DNA from: Dichetophora obliterata
Lineage: Eukaryota; Arthropoda; Insecta; Diptera; Sciomyzidae
Reading direction: 5' to 3'
Assembly (NCBI GenBank): GCA_963920525.1
Contig: OY986439.1
Coordinates: forward strand, 35,198,319 to 35,262,318
DNA length: 64,000 bases
A program made the translations under genes and the position numbers. The notes beneath the pieces are model-generated. The model worked only from the letters and a program-made list of their open reading frames with translations, was not told the DNA's origin and ran no database searches. This document shows, piece by piece, positions 1 through 10,015 of the stretch (position 1 is the first letter of the stretch; each line of letters starts with the position of its first letter).

Positions 1-15
1 ACAATAAAATTTGAG

Positions 16-38
16 TGTGGATTTATCATAAATCCACA
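16..38. repeat. 23-nt perfect palindrome at the edge of repeat copy A
   Basis: Two 11-nt arms (TGTGGATTTAT and ATAAATCCACA) surround a single central C and are perfect reverse complements. It lies exactly where similarity to the second copy of the large repeat begins. The second copy keeps only the inner part (GATTTATCATAAATC, 13101-13115), and there the adjoining DNA is transposase coding sequence instead. A short terminal palindrome like this may mark the true end of the element; that is inference. Confidence 0.7.
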
Positions 39-1281
39 TAAAAGCTTTATGAGAGTCAGCGAGCGAACGATTTAAAGCTTTTGTGAGCGAGAGAATAAGT
101 AAGCGGAAACAATATGTAAAGATTTGATGCACGAAACACCTGAATAAACGATGTAGCTGCCAACAAAATGTAGCAGAATTTCATTAGGTTTTACCTAAAC
201 AATGTAGGCAATTTTTTTACTAAACTACCCTACGAACATTATATAATTTAAAGTTATTACATTTTTTGCATTATCTCTTATCTTTTTGTTATATAATTTC
301 AAGAATATAATATTATAAAGATGACATAATTTAGGTATATTTTGTGTTGACTTGGTTTTTTTTACCGTTTTGCCACATGATATTTTTAATGTTATATTAT
401 TGTAAAGGATTACATCAGTTGAAGCTAAGCCGCGAATAATGTTGCAAACAATATTTTTTAAGTTGTTTTTTTGCGGGAAAATTTTTTATTTAACTACTTT
501 TATATATTTTTGTTATAGTATTGCAAATACAGGCTTTACTATATGAAATGTACTCAGAAATGCAATTTTCAATTGTTCTTATGTATACAACAAAAACATT
601 TTTTTAATCATTTTTTGAGTAAAAATTCAATATTTTGGACCATTTTTGAAAAAAGAAAATTAAAGAATATATTCACTGACCTAACGCTACAGTTGAAACT
701 ATTTTTGTAAAGTGCTTTTATTAAAACTTTGATCAAAATATTTGAGTTAAATATATTTAAAAATAGCGGATATATTTGCATCGAAAGTCAAAGTTTTGAT
801 TTTCATGTCGTTTTTCTCATTCTTGGGGAACGATGTTTTATGAAAAAGTCGTTGTTACAAAAATATCTGAAATTCTAAAGATATGTGAATTTTGGTATTA
901 AAATTACTGAAATTTTTTAAATTTAATTTGCGAAAAAATTTTTTTCATGAAATACTTTTAATATCAAAATTTACAAAAATGAAAATGGGTGGAATGAGCG
1001 TGATCAAAACTAAGTATGTTACAATCTAATCTAGGGTGCACACAATATGTATACTCAAATTGAGCGAAGTCCGTTAAGCCAATTTGATTTGTATAAGTTT
1101 TATTAATAAAGAATTTGTATAAATGTCAATTAAACAAACAAACCAGAAAATAAGTTTTATTAATAAAGACTTTCTGATAAATCGTATGAGTATTAAAGAA
1201 CGCATGCAATTCGAAAAGAATTGAAGAATTTTCAAAGATTTTTAAGTTTTTTTAAGATATTTGAAGTTTTGAAAAATATGT

Positions 1282-1589
1282 CCCCAGTTATGATCCTATA
1301 ACTTCAAAAGTATTTTTCTTATTACAAAATTTATACATGTTTGCAAATAGGACGTTCATATCTTTCATTTAAGCTATCTTTTGTATTGATCTAAAGATTT
1401 TTGTATAAATTTTCTAATGTATAATTTTCTAAATGTATAAATAAATGGTATATTTTAAACTCTTAAAAAATCATACAAATAATCGTATAAATAAAAGCTT
1501 AAATAAAAGGTATAAATGTCTCATTTGTAAATATTTATAAAACTTGTAAAATAAATGAATACTTTTGGAGGTATAGGATCATAACTGGG
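1282..1589. mobile_element. Palindromic (long inverted-repeat) element inside copy A
   Basis: The left end CCCAGTTATGATCCTATA pairs with the right end TATAGGATCATAACTGGG (one mismatch within), and similarity between the arms continues inward for well over 100 bp, so most of the element can fold on itself. The copy at 14322-15422 has the same ends but is about 790 bp longer in the middle, so this one is probably an internal-deletion derivative. It has no coding capacity, and its superfamily is not determined. Because both large repeat copies carry it at the same site, it predates their duplication or is an integral part of the repeat. Confidence 0.7.
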
Positions 1590-1779
1590 TAATAGGATCA
1601 AAACTCAAAAAAGTCGAAAAATTCTTCTAGAAAAAAATCGAACCAACCTGGAAAAGTCTTAACGATTTTTATTATCTAGAAAAAAATAATAGAACTAGCA
1701 ATGTCGTTTTCGTCGCGCAAACTTTTTTTTTCAAATTGTTTACCACTGTTATTAATTTGTACCACTGTTATACTTTTAA

Positions 1780-2060
1780 ATAATAAATACAATGAATAAA
1801 AAATTTTGTTATTCACTACCATTTCATGAATAAAATGCTCGCTATTAATTTTTTATTCATTTTTAAGTTTTATTCATTATTAATTTTTTATTCATTATAA
1901 ATTTCGTATTCATTTTTAATTCTTCATTCACTTTTGAATAATAAATAAACTGAAAAAAAATCGTATTATTCACTTTTGAATAATGAACCAAATTAATGAA
2001 AAATAAATAATGACTGTAAAATTAATATTGAATACCACATAAATAGGCAATGAATCAAAA
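1780..2060. repeat. AT-rich tract of ATTCATT/AATGAATA motifs
   Basis: The motif TTATTCATT and its complement AATGAATAA occur many times at irregular spacing, so parts of the tract can pair with themselves. The corresponding tract in copy B is at about 15600-15910, so it is part of the large repeat and not a separate microsatellite insertion. Confidence 0.6.
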
Positions 2061-2700
2061 AATAATAATGTACAAAAAATTAATTATTGAAAAATTTGAA
2101 ATTCTTGAATTGCATTCTTTGTAAATAGCATTCATATGAATAAAAAAATAATTAATTATTCTGAATAACAAAAAATAAGTAATTGAAATTAATTACTAAT
2201 CAATTTTTTAAAATTCAATGTGAATTAAAAGTTTTATAAAAAATTTTGAATTCATTTGATGGATTTGTGTGTCGTTATGCAGTTTTCCTTAAGATTCTGA
2301 ATATATATGCAGATTTTACTGCTCTGGCTGAGTCAATCAAAAATAGTTAATAGCAATCAGTGAATGAGAAAAATCTGCTTCGCAAAAATAAGGAAATCAT
2401 CATGAAAATAATGCAAACAAACAAAAACATTTGTAGCTGTCAAGCAGACATCAAAACTGCTTGGTTCCAATAACAACAACGGAAAAAACAATTATAACAT
2501 TAAATTTTACAACACTCACTAGCTATGAGAAACGATCCAGTGGTGATCTATGCTGTGAAGCATTGTTTAGTGAAGAGTGAAAGAGCATTGTGCAGAGAGA
2601 ATGTGCATGCAAGGATTGGAAACTTTTCTCTCAAGAAAGCTTTTTCATCGCGCTCACAAAAGCTTTACGTATTGATCTGAAAAATATTTGGTACTTTTTA

Positions 2701-3022
2701 ATGTTCTACGTGGCACATCTTTATACTATATAATCTTTGCCGTAAGCCTCAGTAAGCGTGCGTTGTGCTTCAACCGCTTTTTTCTTCAAATGGAAGCACA
2801 AAAGTAAACCTTCCCGCAAATTGCGTTTTGTTGGAACGAAAGTCGACATGTTCACAGAGAAAAAAATATATGTTGTTTACACTTCAGTGGAATGACACAT
2901 ACTGAAAAATGAAGCTTAGACAATGTGCTTTGAAATGAATATAGTCACAGGTGTGCCCGATGCGATCTATTGATAGTTACGCCATCTCTTAGAAAACCTT
3001 TAAAACTAATTCCAACCCCCAA
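2701..3022 (-). mobile_element. mariner-family transposon, truncated 5' end
   Basis: Read on the minus strand, the element starts at 3022 with TTGGGGGTTGGAATTAGT, which resembles the terminal repeats of mariner elements. About 170 bp of leader follow, then a transposase start at 2849. The dinucleotide TA (3023-3024) sits immediately outside the terminus, as expected because mariners insert at TA. The DNA beyond it belongs to a repeat whose uninterrupted relative at about 9985-9998 reads CTCACATA across the same point, so that copy shows the empty target site. The 3' part is missing: the fragment ends at the junction with large repeat copy A at about 2700. Confidence 0.7.
2707..2849 (-). pseudogene. 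mariner transposase, N-terminal fragment (pseudogene)
   Basis: The minus-strand frame from ATG at 2849 gives about 45 residues including the segment CFHLKKKAVEAQRTLTEAYG, the first helix-turn-helix of mariner transposases, which binds the terminal repeats. The catalytic domain with its three acidic residues is absent because the element is cut off. Within the last dozen codons there are two in-frame stops (TAA, then TAG where the family usually has a Trp codon), so it is non-functional. The start is chosen from the family pattern: a Met followed by S-T-F-V-P. Assignment to mariner is firm from the sequence pattern; the subfamily is not determined. Confidence 0.8.
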
Positions 3023-3024
3023 TA

Positions 3025-3301
3025 TGTGAGTTTTTTTCTTCCATCTTCTTTAGTTTGTTTCTAGCTGGACATTTTCCTTGTAGCAATATTTTGCTTGCTA
3101 CTTTGGATACACAACCATAATTTTTAGATACTTCATTAGATCAATAAAAAGAAGAAATTCTGATGATTCGGCTAATGAAATAATTATTAGTCAGGACTTG
3201 AAAAAAAATTTTTTAACAAAAATGCTTTTAATAAATCAAATTAACTTGCATTAACAAAATACAAACACCAAATTTCTTAAAAAATCGGTCTAAGAAATTA
3301 A
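3025..3301 (-). repeat. Interspersed repeat family R1, copy 1 (reference copy)
   Basis: Reverse-complement similarity to 9837-9998 and to about 10760-10930. Shared blocks include ATGTCCAGCTAGAAACAAAC (as read in the other copies), AAAAATGCTTTTAATA and AACACCAAATTTCTT. This copy keeps a central block (3091-3216) that is missing from the second copy but partly present in the third. It also keeps an intact TTAA (3298-3301) at the point where the second copy is interrupted by a 735-bp element. No coding capacity was seen; the class is unknown. Confidence 0.7.
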
Positions 3302-3856
3302 GGAAAATAAAAATAAATACAATATATGTATATACTGTTTTTTGTGTAAATGTACATTAAGGTGGCCCTAATTTATAAAAGTTTTTCTTACGCCATAGGC
3401 TAAAAAAATATTCGATTTGATATAAAATTACAATATATGCAGCTTTTCGAAAACATCCCCAAAAATCTACAAATGCAAAAATCATGTAAAAAAAATACAT
3501 GTATTTATAAAAAATGAAAAAATTTCGAACTTCTAAGCAAACAAAATAGGAAAAAAGTATTAAATATTACCAATTCTACTATCTGCTAGAGCCATTGGCT
3601 GTAGAATAACGTATTGAAATTTCAGCCCAATCGGCTTGATAGATTTTTTAAACGCCCTGGCCGATCAGAGAAACTTTGTTTTGAGTAAATCACTTTTTTA
3701 TAGACGATGATTTTAATTGTTTTGTAAAATATTACATATGAAAACAATTTAATATAAATATAATTGATATAATTGAATAACAGTATATATTTAAACTAGG
3801 TTATTTTTTAATAGAACTTAGGGCGGTGTAGGGATGTCAATTTTTGGAGATTTGTC

Positions 3857-3912
3857 GATCCCGGGATTTTCAAGATCTGAAAATACAATCCCGGGATCCC
3901 GAGATCGTCCCG
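3857..3912. repeat. Cluster of GATCCCGGGAT palindromes
   Basis: GATCCCGGGATTTT at 3857-3870 is followed by ATCCCGGGATCCCGAGATC at about 3888-3906 and a further half copy (CGTCCCGA). Between them is the near-palindrome TTTTCAAGATCTGAAAA. This is a GC-rich island in otherwise AT-rich DNA. It is probably the subterminal part of an old inverted-repeat transposon, but I could not find a matching far end. Confidence 0.5.
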
Positions 3913-3957
3913 AAATTTAGTAAGTTTTTATTTCGTTATTTCAAAATCAGAGTAGTC

Positions 3958-4089
3958 GCCGCCTTAATATAATTCAAAGTAGTTTTAAGCCACTTGTTTT
4001 GAAGTAGTTTTTCAATTACTTCATATATAATGCAATAAAAACTAATCAAAATTGAAGTGGATGCCACCATAATATAATTCAAAGTAGTT
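3958..4089. repeat. Two direct copies of a 27-bp motif
   Basis: A 27-bp motif beginning GCCGCC or GCCACC and ending ATAATTCAAAGTAGTT occurs at 3958-3984 and 4063-4089, 105 bp apart. The DNA between carries further AAGTAGTTTTT-like pieces, suggesting a decayed short tandem duplication. Confidence 0.55.
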
Positions 4090-4322
4090 CATAAACTACA
4101 TTATTTTAAATAAGTTTTTTAATTAGTTTTTAAAAACAAGTTAGTTTGTTTCTAAGGGGATAGTTTTTCAAAAATACATGTACAAATACATATATTTAGT
4201 TTAGCAGTAACTGCCTACATAAAATTATTTTAAATCACTATTGAAGCAAACATTTTTTGAAAATTTACTTTTTTCAGATTGATTATTGTTCAATTATCCT
4301 TCAACTACAACTACAAACTACA

Positions 4323-4365
4323 AAAGCCAAAATTCGAATAAAAAAATTATTCAAATGTTGGCTTT
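4323..4365. repeat. Imperfect hairpin
   Basis: Arms of 19 nt (AAAGCCAAAATTCGAATAA and TTATTCAAATGTTGGCTTT) surround a loop of five A residues, with a few mismatches. It may be transcribed or may be a transposon remnant. No protein or polymerase III signals were seen near it. Confidence 0.5.
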
Positions 4366-4600
4366 GGTTGGTTTTTTTTCCGAAATAGTTTAACATTATG
4401 AAATAGCTATCCATAAAGTCGGTTTTAAATTTTGCATTTGAACTCACATTACCCCACGTTACAAGAGTATGAAGAAGAAGTTTTTGATTATGTAAATTTC
4501 GTATTTTGAGGAATTTTACGGCAACAATTTTGATGTATTATTCAAAGATATATCGGAAAAAACAATATTTTTAATTAATATATAAAATGAATATTACGAA

Positions 4601-5599
4601 TTTAATGAATATTTGAATTAAAATATGTGAACCGTTACAAACGAAATATGTGCAGACATAAGTTAAAATTATGGTTAAAAGCTTTTTCCTTCATTCTTCC
4701 AAAGAATGGCAATAAAGTAAATGGCGTATCGCTTTTTTACGATAGCTTGAGTTTAGTCATTCTTCCTTGTGACCACGGATTTTATGCTATTGATCTGATA
4801 TTGATCATTCTTCAAAACAACAACAATCTAACAAAAATACGGATCTTAATGCGCTTGTATTTTTAGTAAAGCAATTCACAAATTCGTGTATTTTGGATAT
4901 TTGTGCTTTTGTAAATAATTTTAAAAATTTCCTATCAATTGTGAACGGCCTTTTTGATATAATTTTCTACAGTTGTTGTAAAACGTGAAATTCACAGCCA
5001 ATTGATGAAAAGCAAAATTATTTTCCTTTGGAAATTTCGCTTAACTCAATTTTATGTAGAAAAAATTCTTTAAGCACAATTGTTTGGTTTTTTATTCGCT
5101 TATCTTCCATATCAGTTTTTTTCGCCTTTACTTTTATTTATAATCAGCAGTCAGTTTGCAATTTAGTATTGCAATGTATAGTAAATTTTAGCTAAGGATT
5201 TTAGTGTTGTATATATGCAATAGCGTAGTAAATGCATTCCTTTTTATTTTCTTAGTGTAGAGTAAATATATATTTTATCATTTTGCAAATATTATGGTGC
5301 AAGACCATTTGCACTGGATTGTGAATAGCCCTAGTATGTTCTCAGTATTACGATGCACTGTTATGCATTCTAATGTTATTTTTTTGTTGTTATACAGCTT
5401 TTCTGCTGTGAGTTGGCCTTTGACACCTTCGCTGGCTTAACTATTATATACAGTTTTTCAATATTTTTTCTTGTAAGGAACTTATTAAGATGCATTCTTC
5501 CTTGTGGAGTATGAATAAAAATTTTTTGGAAATAAAATAATTTTTAAAAATGTAACAATTTTAAATGATCCAGCAGAAAGAATGATATGACTTCTAAAT
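4601..5599. other. Non-coding AT-rich interval
   Basis: No supported gene. A 79-codon open frame at 4627 has a composition typical of random AT-rich DNA and no recognisable domain. The interval near 5400-5510 is slightly less AT-rich but contains no readable protein. Confidence 0.45.
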
Positions 5600-5722
5600 A
5601 TGGTAAATAATACGTGGACAATGGATCCAGGACAGCAAAATTGTGTTATCCAAGTAATTGAACATTACAATAAAAATCATCCTGACAGCAGAAAACGTAC
5701 AATACTTTGCAACTTAAACTAA
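5600..5722 (+). CDS. Unrecognised 40-codon reading frame, possible gene or transposon fragment
   Basis: ATG at 5600, TAA at 5720-5722. The translation includes MDPGQQNCVIQVIEHYNKNH followed by a PDSRKRT segment, a balanced, charged composition quite unlike the Lys/Asn/Phe/Leu-rich frames that surrounding AT-rich DNA produces. That suggests a remnant of real coding sequence, perhaps one exon or a piece of a captured gene. I do not recognise the family. There is no clear upstream extension (in-frame TGA a few codons before), no intron signals and no neighbour that helps. It could equally be chance. Confidence 0.25.
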   Translation: MVNNTWTMDPGQQNCVIQVIEHYNKNHPDSRKRTILCNLN

Positions 5723-6248
5723 TGTCGTATATTTTTGTTTCTTATGGTTATTTACATAAATACTTATGTAGCTACGTTTAATAAAAATAAAATTGAATTT
5801 TTTTCGAAAAAAACTCACTGTGCAGTTGTGTTTTTTTTAATAAAAATTCCATATCATATGTCTTCAAATTATACATGAAAATTTTTGTTGTAAAATTCTT
5901 CAAAATTCAAATTTTCTAAAAAAATTTAATCAAAATCACATTGCAGAGTTTTTTAAATAATTTTGTACAGAATGTACAGAAAGAAAGAATGTACAGAAGT
6001 GCAGAAAAATGTACAGAACAAAATGCAATGTTTCTTAAAGCATAAGATGGAAAATTTTATTAGCTTTTAAATAAGTATAAATTGATAAAAATTGTTTCAT
6101 TAGTTTCATAGTGATATGAAAAATACTGAAGAAAAAATTTCTTGTTTTTTCGAAAATATAATTTTTTAGCCGAAAGGCCTTAAAGCTGATTGCGCGACTA
6201 TTTACCGTAAGATAATATTAAAGTGTTATATACCAAAATTCATGTTTC
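5723..6248. other. Non-coding AT-rich interval with a short repeat cluster
   Basis: Four copies of GTACAGAA lie within 5964-6018 at spacings of 10, 17 and 20 bp. Nothing else recognisable. The interval ends at the left inverted repeat of the 6249-8468 structure. Confidence 0.5.
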
Positions 6249-6631
6249 TAACGGCCGATTTCTTCACAGAGTTAGAAATGCTAGACCGAGTACTAAACCT
6301 ATTTTTAGTTCTCTCCTGAGTACTAAGTCATTTCTTCACAGAGATCTAAAGCATAAAAACTTCAATTTGAAACTCGGTTCTAGCTGATACTGAGTTTTAG
6401 CTGGAACCCCGAAATCGGAAGTCTAGCAATCTTAAAACTCGGTCTAGCACTCTTTTAATTTCTTCACATCAAAATATAGAACTTTTTTTGACACTTGGAG
6501 TGTCAAGTCTTCAATTTTAATAATAATAAAATATATTTAAAAATTGTTTGCTTTTATAATTTCTTTTCCTTTTTTTAATTACGTTCTGTCTAAAATGTGT
6601 TAAAAAAATTAATCTTTAAAATATAAAACAA

Positions 6632-7290
6632 CCCAAGTTCGTTGCCGATGGCATGGTCAAGTCTAAATTGAACGATTTCCTCACTCGCGAACTTGCTGAA
6701 GATGGTAACTCCGGAGTTGAGGTGCGTGTCACACCATCGCGCACTGAAATTATCATCATGGCAACAGAGTGATGATAATTCTCCTTCTGATGATAGGCCT
6801 TCTGACCTGCTGGGAGAGAAGGGACATTCAAGAGTTAATTGCAATGATACAGAGGCGTTTCAATTTTGAACCCGGCCATATTGAGTTGTATGCCGAGAGT
6901 CACAACCCGTGGCTTTTACGCCATTGCTCAAGCCAAGTCACTGCGCTACAATCTTACGATTGGCTGCACATCGCGCTTTATTATGGAATCTGGAGCAAGG
7001 GGCTGTGACAACGTAGTCTCGTGGCAGGTTTCGCGGTCAACTTGCAAAGTCTATGAAGTTCGTCGATGGTCCTCTGATGATTCACTCTGGTGATCCATGC
7101 AACGACTATGTCAAAATTGCTACTCATCACGTCTGTTGCGCCAGGCTGTGTTGAGTATTAAGGTCAAGATCATGTTGCCTTATGATCCCAAGAGTAAGAT
7201 TGGTCCTAGGAAACCATTGCCAAATGATGTGTCTGTTGTTTCCAGACTCCAGAGACGGAATATAAAATTCCACCACCAGCACCTAAGTTA
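6632..7290 (+). pseudogene. RpS3: Ribosomal protein S3 processed pseudogene
   Basis: Reading across three frames recovers most of cytoplasmic small-subunit ribosomal protein S3, a KH-domain protein at the mRNA entry site of the 40S subunit. Recognisable pieces in order are [61 protein letters not shown], then the [16 protein letters not shown] region, [20 protein letters not shown] and ETEYKIPPP. The family is about 245 residues; roughly the first 11 and last 15 are missing. Breaks include TGA at 6770-6772 followed by an extra stretch to about 6808, a frameshift at the KH GXXG loop, another just after AE at about 6898, loss of about eight codons before IMESG, and further shifts near 7050 and 7240. 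No intron interrupts any piece, so it looks like a retrocopy. No poly-A tail or target duplication is evident. Confidence 0.9.
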
Positions 7291-7827
7291 TTGTATATTT
7301 TTTATTTTAAGACAAAAATTTCAAATGATATGATAAATTTTAAATAACTATTTATTTGGTGAGTTTTGTATATAACTACCGCGTTTCATTAACTACTAAA
7401 GCAATTGGCCGTAAAGAATTATTTAAACGATCTTTTAGCATTAAAAATTGTTCAATTTAAACGCCTAGGCCTAATGGGCCTGGTCAATTGGTTGCCATAA
7501 TCATCTTAACTCTACCCGGCGAATAAATGCCCTTCTAGTAGACTGCTTAGTAAGAAATCCTTGCAAGGATACTGCACACTCGTGCCAGCTCAATTACTTC
7601 ACGCAAATTGCGTATCTGCTCCACCAATCACTAGTAGACATGTTTATCCACTTCACTTGGCAGGCAATGACAGCAAAAATGTCACTAAATTTAAAGCGAC
7701 TTCGTGACAGACCTTAATGTTGGTTTTGTTTAGATGATGATGGCAACTAACCACGAAGCACGGTCCATATGCAGTTTGCATACAAATAGGAAATATATCA
7801 AATATACTCTTCAATATTCTAGATTAA
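7291..7827. other. Non-coding interval, unassigned
   Basis: Less AT-rich than its surroundings around 7480-7780, with no readable protein on either strand by eye. It lies inside the inverted-repeat-bounded segment and may be further captured or transposon-derived DNA. Confidence 0.4.
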
Positions 7828-8055
7828 GGCCCGGTTTCATAATCAATACTTAAGTTGTACTTAAGTTTTACCAATTAGTTTTTGCTATTTTTTAACTATT
7901 TTGCAAAATATAATCAGTTGCTGACTGTCGATGACTTAAGTAGAGCTTAAGTCACGCATTTTCCATATTTAAGTTGATTTTAAGTATGGCTGATGAAGCG
8001 CATTTTCAGAGCTTATACTTAAGTACAACTTAAGTATTGATTGTGAAACCGGGCC
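7828..8055. mobile_element. 228-bp MITE with GGCCCGGTTTC termini
   Basis: The left end GGCCCGGTTTC followed by AATCAATACTTAAGTTGT pairs with the right end, which carries ACAACTTAAGTATTGATT followed by GAAACCGGGCC. The inverted repeats run for about 38 bp with one or two mismatches. The repeated CTTAAGT core continues inward. There is no coding capacity, so it is a non-autonomous inverted-repeat element. No clear target duplication: the flanks are GATTAA and CAAGAC. Confidence 0.8.
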
Positions 8056-9093
8056 CAAGACTTACTCTTGTTCTTAGTGAGCTCACTCAGCACCTCGCAG
8101 ATAATCTGTTTAAATTTTTAAACTCAGTTGTTTCCACATTAATTTTTAAGACAGCGGAGAGGAATTTTTCCATCTAATGACATTTTATGCAAACAAAATG
8201 GAGTGTTCAACAAAAGGAAATGCTTCCCACATGCTATGGAATGTTTCCTGCTTAGATCTGGAAATGTTTCCATTTCCTAGAGGGTTGGTATAAACTCGAT
8301 CCGAGTTTTAGTGTCTAACACTCTCTTTTGAAAATGATCCAAGTACTATATAAGTGAAGAAATGACAGGGTTTTAACTTTTTTTTGAACCGAGAATCAGT
8401 TTGAAACTGAGTTCTAAGCAGAACTCCGACTAGCTCGATTTGATACTTGGTGAAGAAATCGGCCGTAAGAGTAGAATCAGAAATCAACGTGTCCCGGGGA
8501 CTTTTCGAAAAACGTTGAAAAAGTAAGACAGTCTAATATACATATATTCTATTTATTTTTATTTTTATTAATTTTTTAAAATAATGCACTACCTTCATGG
8601 TTAGAAATCTTGGAATAAATTTTAATACAAGCATTAAAAAGTATTAAATTTTGTAAAATTTTTAAAAAGTGTTAGTAAAAATTGATTATGAAATTCGTAA
8701 ATTTTTTTATTAAAATTAGTTCTACATTTTAATACAGTTAAAATATTAAAACGATAGGTATAAAGTAAATTAAGCTCAAATTTTGGCACTCGATTTGTTT
8801 TGAGTTCTAGATGGTTAAGGGAAAAATATTTTGCCACACCCTCTTTTACCGCCTACAAATCAACAAAAATGCTATATTTTGGACGGTTGTGGTTGTGTTA
8901 GACTAAAATTTTGTAATTTAGTTTATATAGATACGTTTGGCAACTATACACAAAATGGTGAGAAAATAAAATTTTTTTTCCGATTAGCATGAAAATTCAT
9001 ATATGGCAATAAGGCGGTGGCAGGACAACGTCTGCCGCAGAATATCTATATACAATAAATTCTTCTGTACATGGTTTTCTCACTGAACTCCTC
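8056..9093. other. Non-coding AT-rich interval
   Basis: Apart from the right arm of the inverted-repeat structure (about 8287-8468) nothing is recognised. A minus-strand 67-codon frame near 8634-8837 is Lys/Asn/Phe-rich and looks like chance. The stretch GGCAGGACAACGTCTGCCG near 9017 is a short imperfect hairpin. Confidence 0.4.
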
Positions 9094-9097
9094 TTAA

Positions 9098-9832
9098 GGG
9101 AAGGTTCTCCTGGATTTTTTTGAAAAAATCCATTTTTTTTTACATAAAATGAAAGTTACATATATGTAGAATGTTTGTGCCAAGGGATATTTCAATACGA
9201 AGCGTATTTCTCGAGCTAGAGCGTGTCAAACGTACCCATGTCACGCGCGCGTACCAACTTTCTAAAAACTTTAAACGCGTTTTTCTCGGAACCATGTTTT
9301 CTAATCTAACGGACAGCACAGGGCTTGTTCTATTGATCCGATTTCCTTCATTCAAAGAATGTTTGAAAGTATATACTTTTTTGTACGCCTGGAACCTAAC
9401 ATTGGCATAAAAAATTGTTTATTTATAATTTTTAAACGAGATCTAAGTAAAAAAAAAGCAAAAAATTTCAATTTTTTTTTTTAAAGTCCATAAAATTGGT
9501 TTTTTTTACCAAACTTAATTGAAGTTAGGTTCCAGGCATATGAAATGTTATCAATTTTAATAAATTTTATACATTTCTCATTTCAGTTCACTACCTGAGG
9601 CCCCACACTGTCCGCGGGAGGTCGATGTTTTGCGCGCAGAGGTCGATGAGATCCGCCATTTTCAAGCCGCCATTTTGAATTTTTCAAATATCTTTTTTTT
9701 TTTTACTCGTCAATAAACCACGAATCAAAGTTCAAAAGCATAAGTTCGTATGTCTTTTCATTTTCCCACAAACCATTCTCAAATTTTGCTTGTTTTTCGG
9801 CCAAATCCAAAAAAATCCAGGAGAAGCCTCCC
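9098..9832. mobile_element. 735-bp inverted-repeat element flanked by TTAA (piggyBac-like MITE)
   Basis: The left end GGGAAGGTTCTCCTGGATTT and the right end, read inverted, GGGAGGCTTCTCCTGGATTT differ at two positions. Perfect TTAA target duplications flank it (9094-9097 and 9833-9836), the hallmark of piggyBac-type transposition. A related repeat at 3025-3301 has a single uninterrupted TTAA at the corresponding point, consistent with an empty site. A second inner inverted repeat (TGCCTGGAACCTAAC type, near 9386-9401 and 9524-9539) is present. There is no transposase reading frame. It is therefore a non-autonomous element. Superfamily assignment rests on TTAA and terminal repeats only. Confidence 0.75.
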
Positions 9833-9836
9833 TTAA

Positions 9837-9998
9837 ACAGTTAGACCGATTTTGAAGAAATTTGGTGTTTGTGTTTTTTAATTCAAGTTATTTTATGTAT
9901 TAAAAGCATTTTTGTTATATTGCTACAAGGAAAATGTCCAGCTAGAAACAAACTAAATTCGGCAACTACAAGAAGATGGAAGAAAAGAACTCACATAC
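9837..9998 (+). repeat. Interspersed repeat family R1, copy 2
   Basis: Inverse-orientation match to 3025-3301, with the block equivalent to 3091-3216 missing. Its left side is the TTAA where the 735-bp element inserted. Its right side (CTCACATA) preserves the uninterrupted target of the mariner insertion seen at copy 1. Confidence 0.7.
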
Positions 9999-10015
9999 AT
10001 ATATATAATAACCTG

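Larger units (their letters stand above)
20..2699 (+). mobile_element. Large non-coding interspersed repeat, copy A
   Basis: About 2.7 kb that recurs in the same orientation at 13101-16777, with many substitutions and small indels but clear colinearity from the terminal ATTTATCATAAATCCACA to a shared ACTTTTT end. Near its ends are perfect 17-bp inverted repeats: TAAAGCTTTTGTGAGCG at 73-89 and its complement at 2651-2667. No reading frame of note is present, so it looks like a non-autonomous DNA transposon or a fragment of one. It contains a nested palindromic element (1282-1589) and a tract rich in ATTCATT and AATGAATA motifs (about 1780-2060). The window starts only 19 bases upstream, so the left flank cannot be checked for a target duplication. 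On the right it abuts a truncated mariner fragment. Confidence 0.8.
3302..4600. other. Non-coding AT-rich interval with short repeats
   Basis: No gene was recognised. The sequence around 3620-3680 (TTTCAGCCCAATCGGCTTGA) has the look of old transposon-derived DNA, but no protein is readable. Separate entries cover the CCCGGG cluster, the 105-bp-spaced duplication and a hairpin inside this interval. Confidence 0.5.
6249..8468. mobile_element. Inverted-repeat-bounded segment enclosing an RpS3 pseudogene
   Basis: TAACGGCCGATTTCTTCACA at 6249-6268 is matched in inverse orientation at 8449-8468 (18 of 20 positions). A second shared block, GTCATTTCTTCAC, lies about 80-110 bp inside each end, so the arms are diverged inverted repeats of roughly 110-200 bp. 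Between them are an RpS3 pseudogene and an independent 228-bp MITE. Either this is one 2.2-kb element that captured a host gene copy, or it is two half-copies of a small MITE that happen to face each other. No target duplication was recognised, so the single-element reading is tentative. Confidence 0.4.

Noticed and set aside
4627..4866. 79-codon open frame
   Set aside because: Composition rich in Leu, Ile, Lys and Asn as expected from AT-rich DNA. No domain, and no support from upstream or downstream context.
6769..7333. Several separate open frames in the RpS3 region taken as distinct small genes
   Set aside because: They are fragments of one broken RpS3 copy read in different frames, plus antisense shadows. 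No single frame is functional.
9140..9410. Overlapping open frames on both strands inside the TTAA-flanked element
   Set aside because: They lie in a non-autonomous inverted-repeat element and resemble no transposase. The locally lower AT content alone makes open frames longer.
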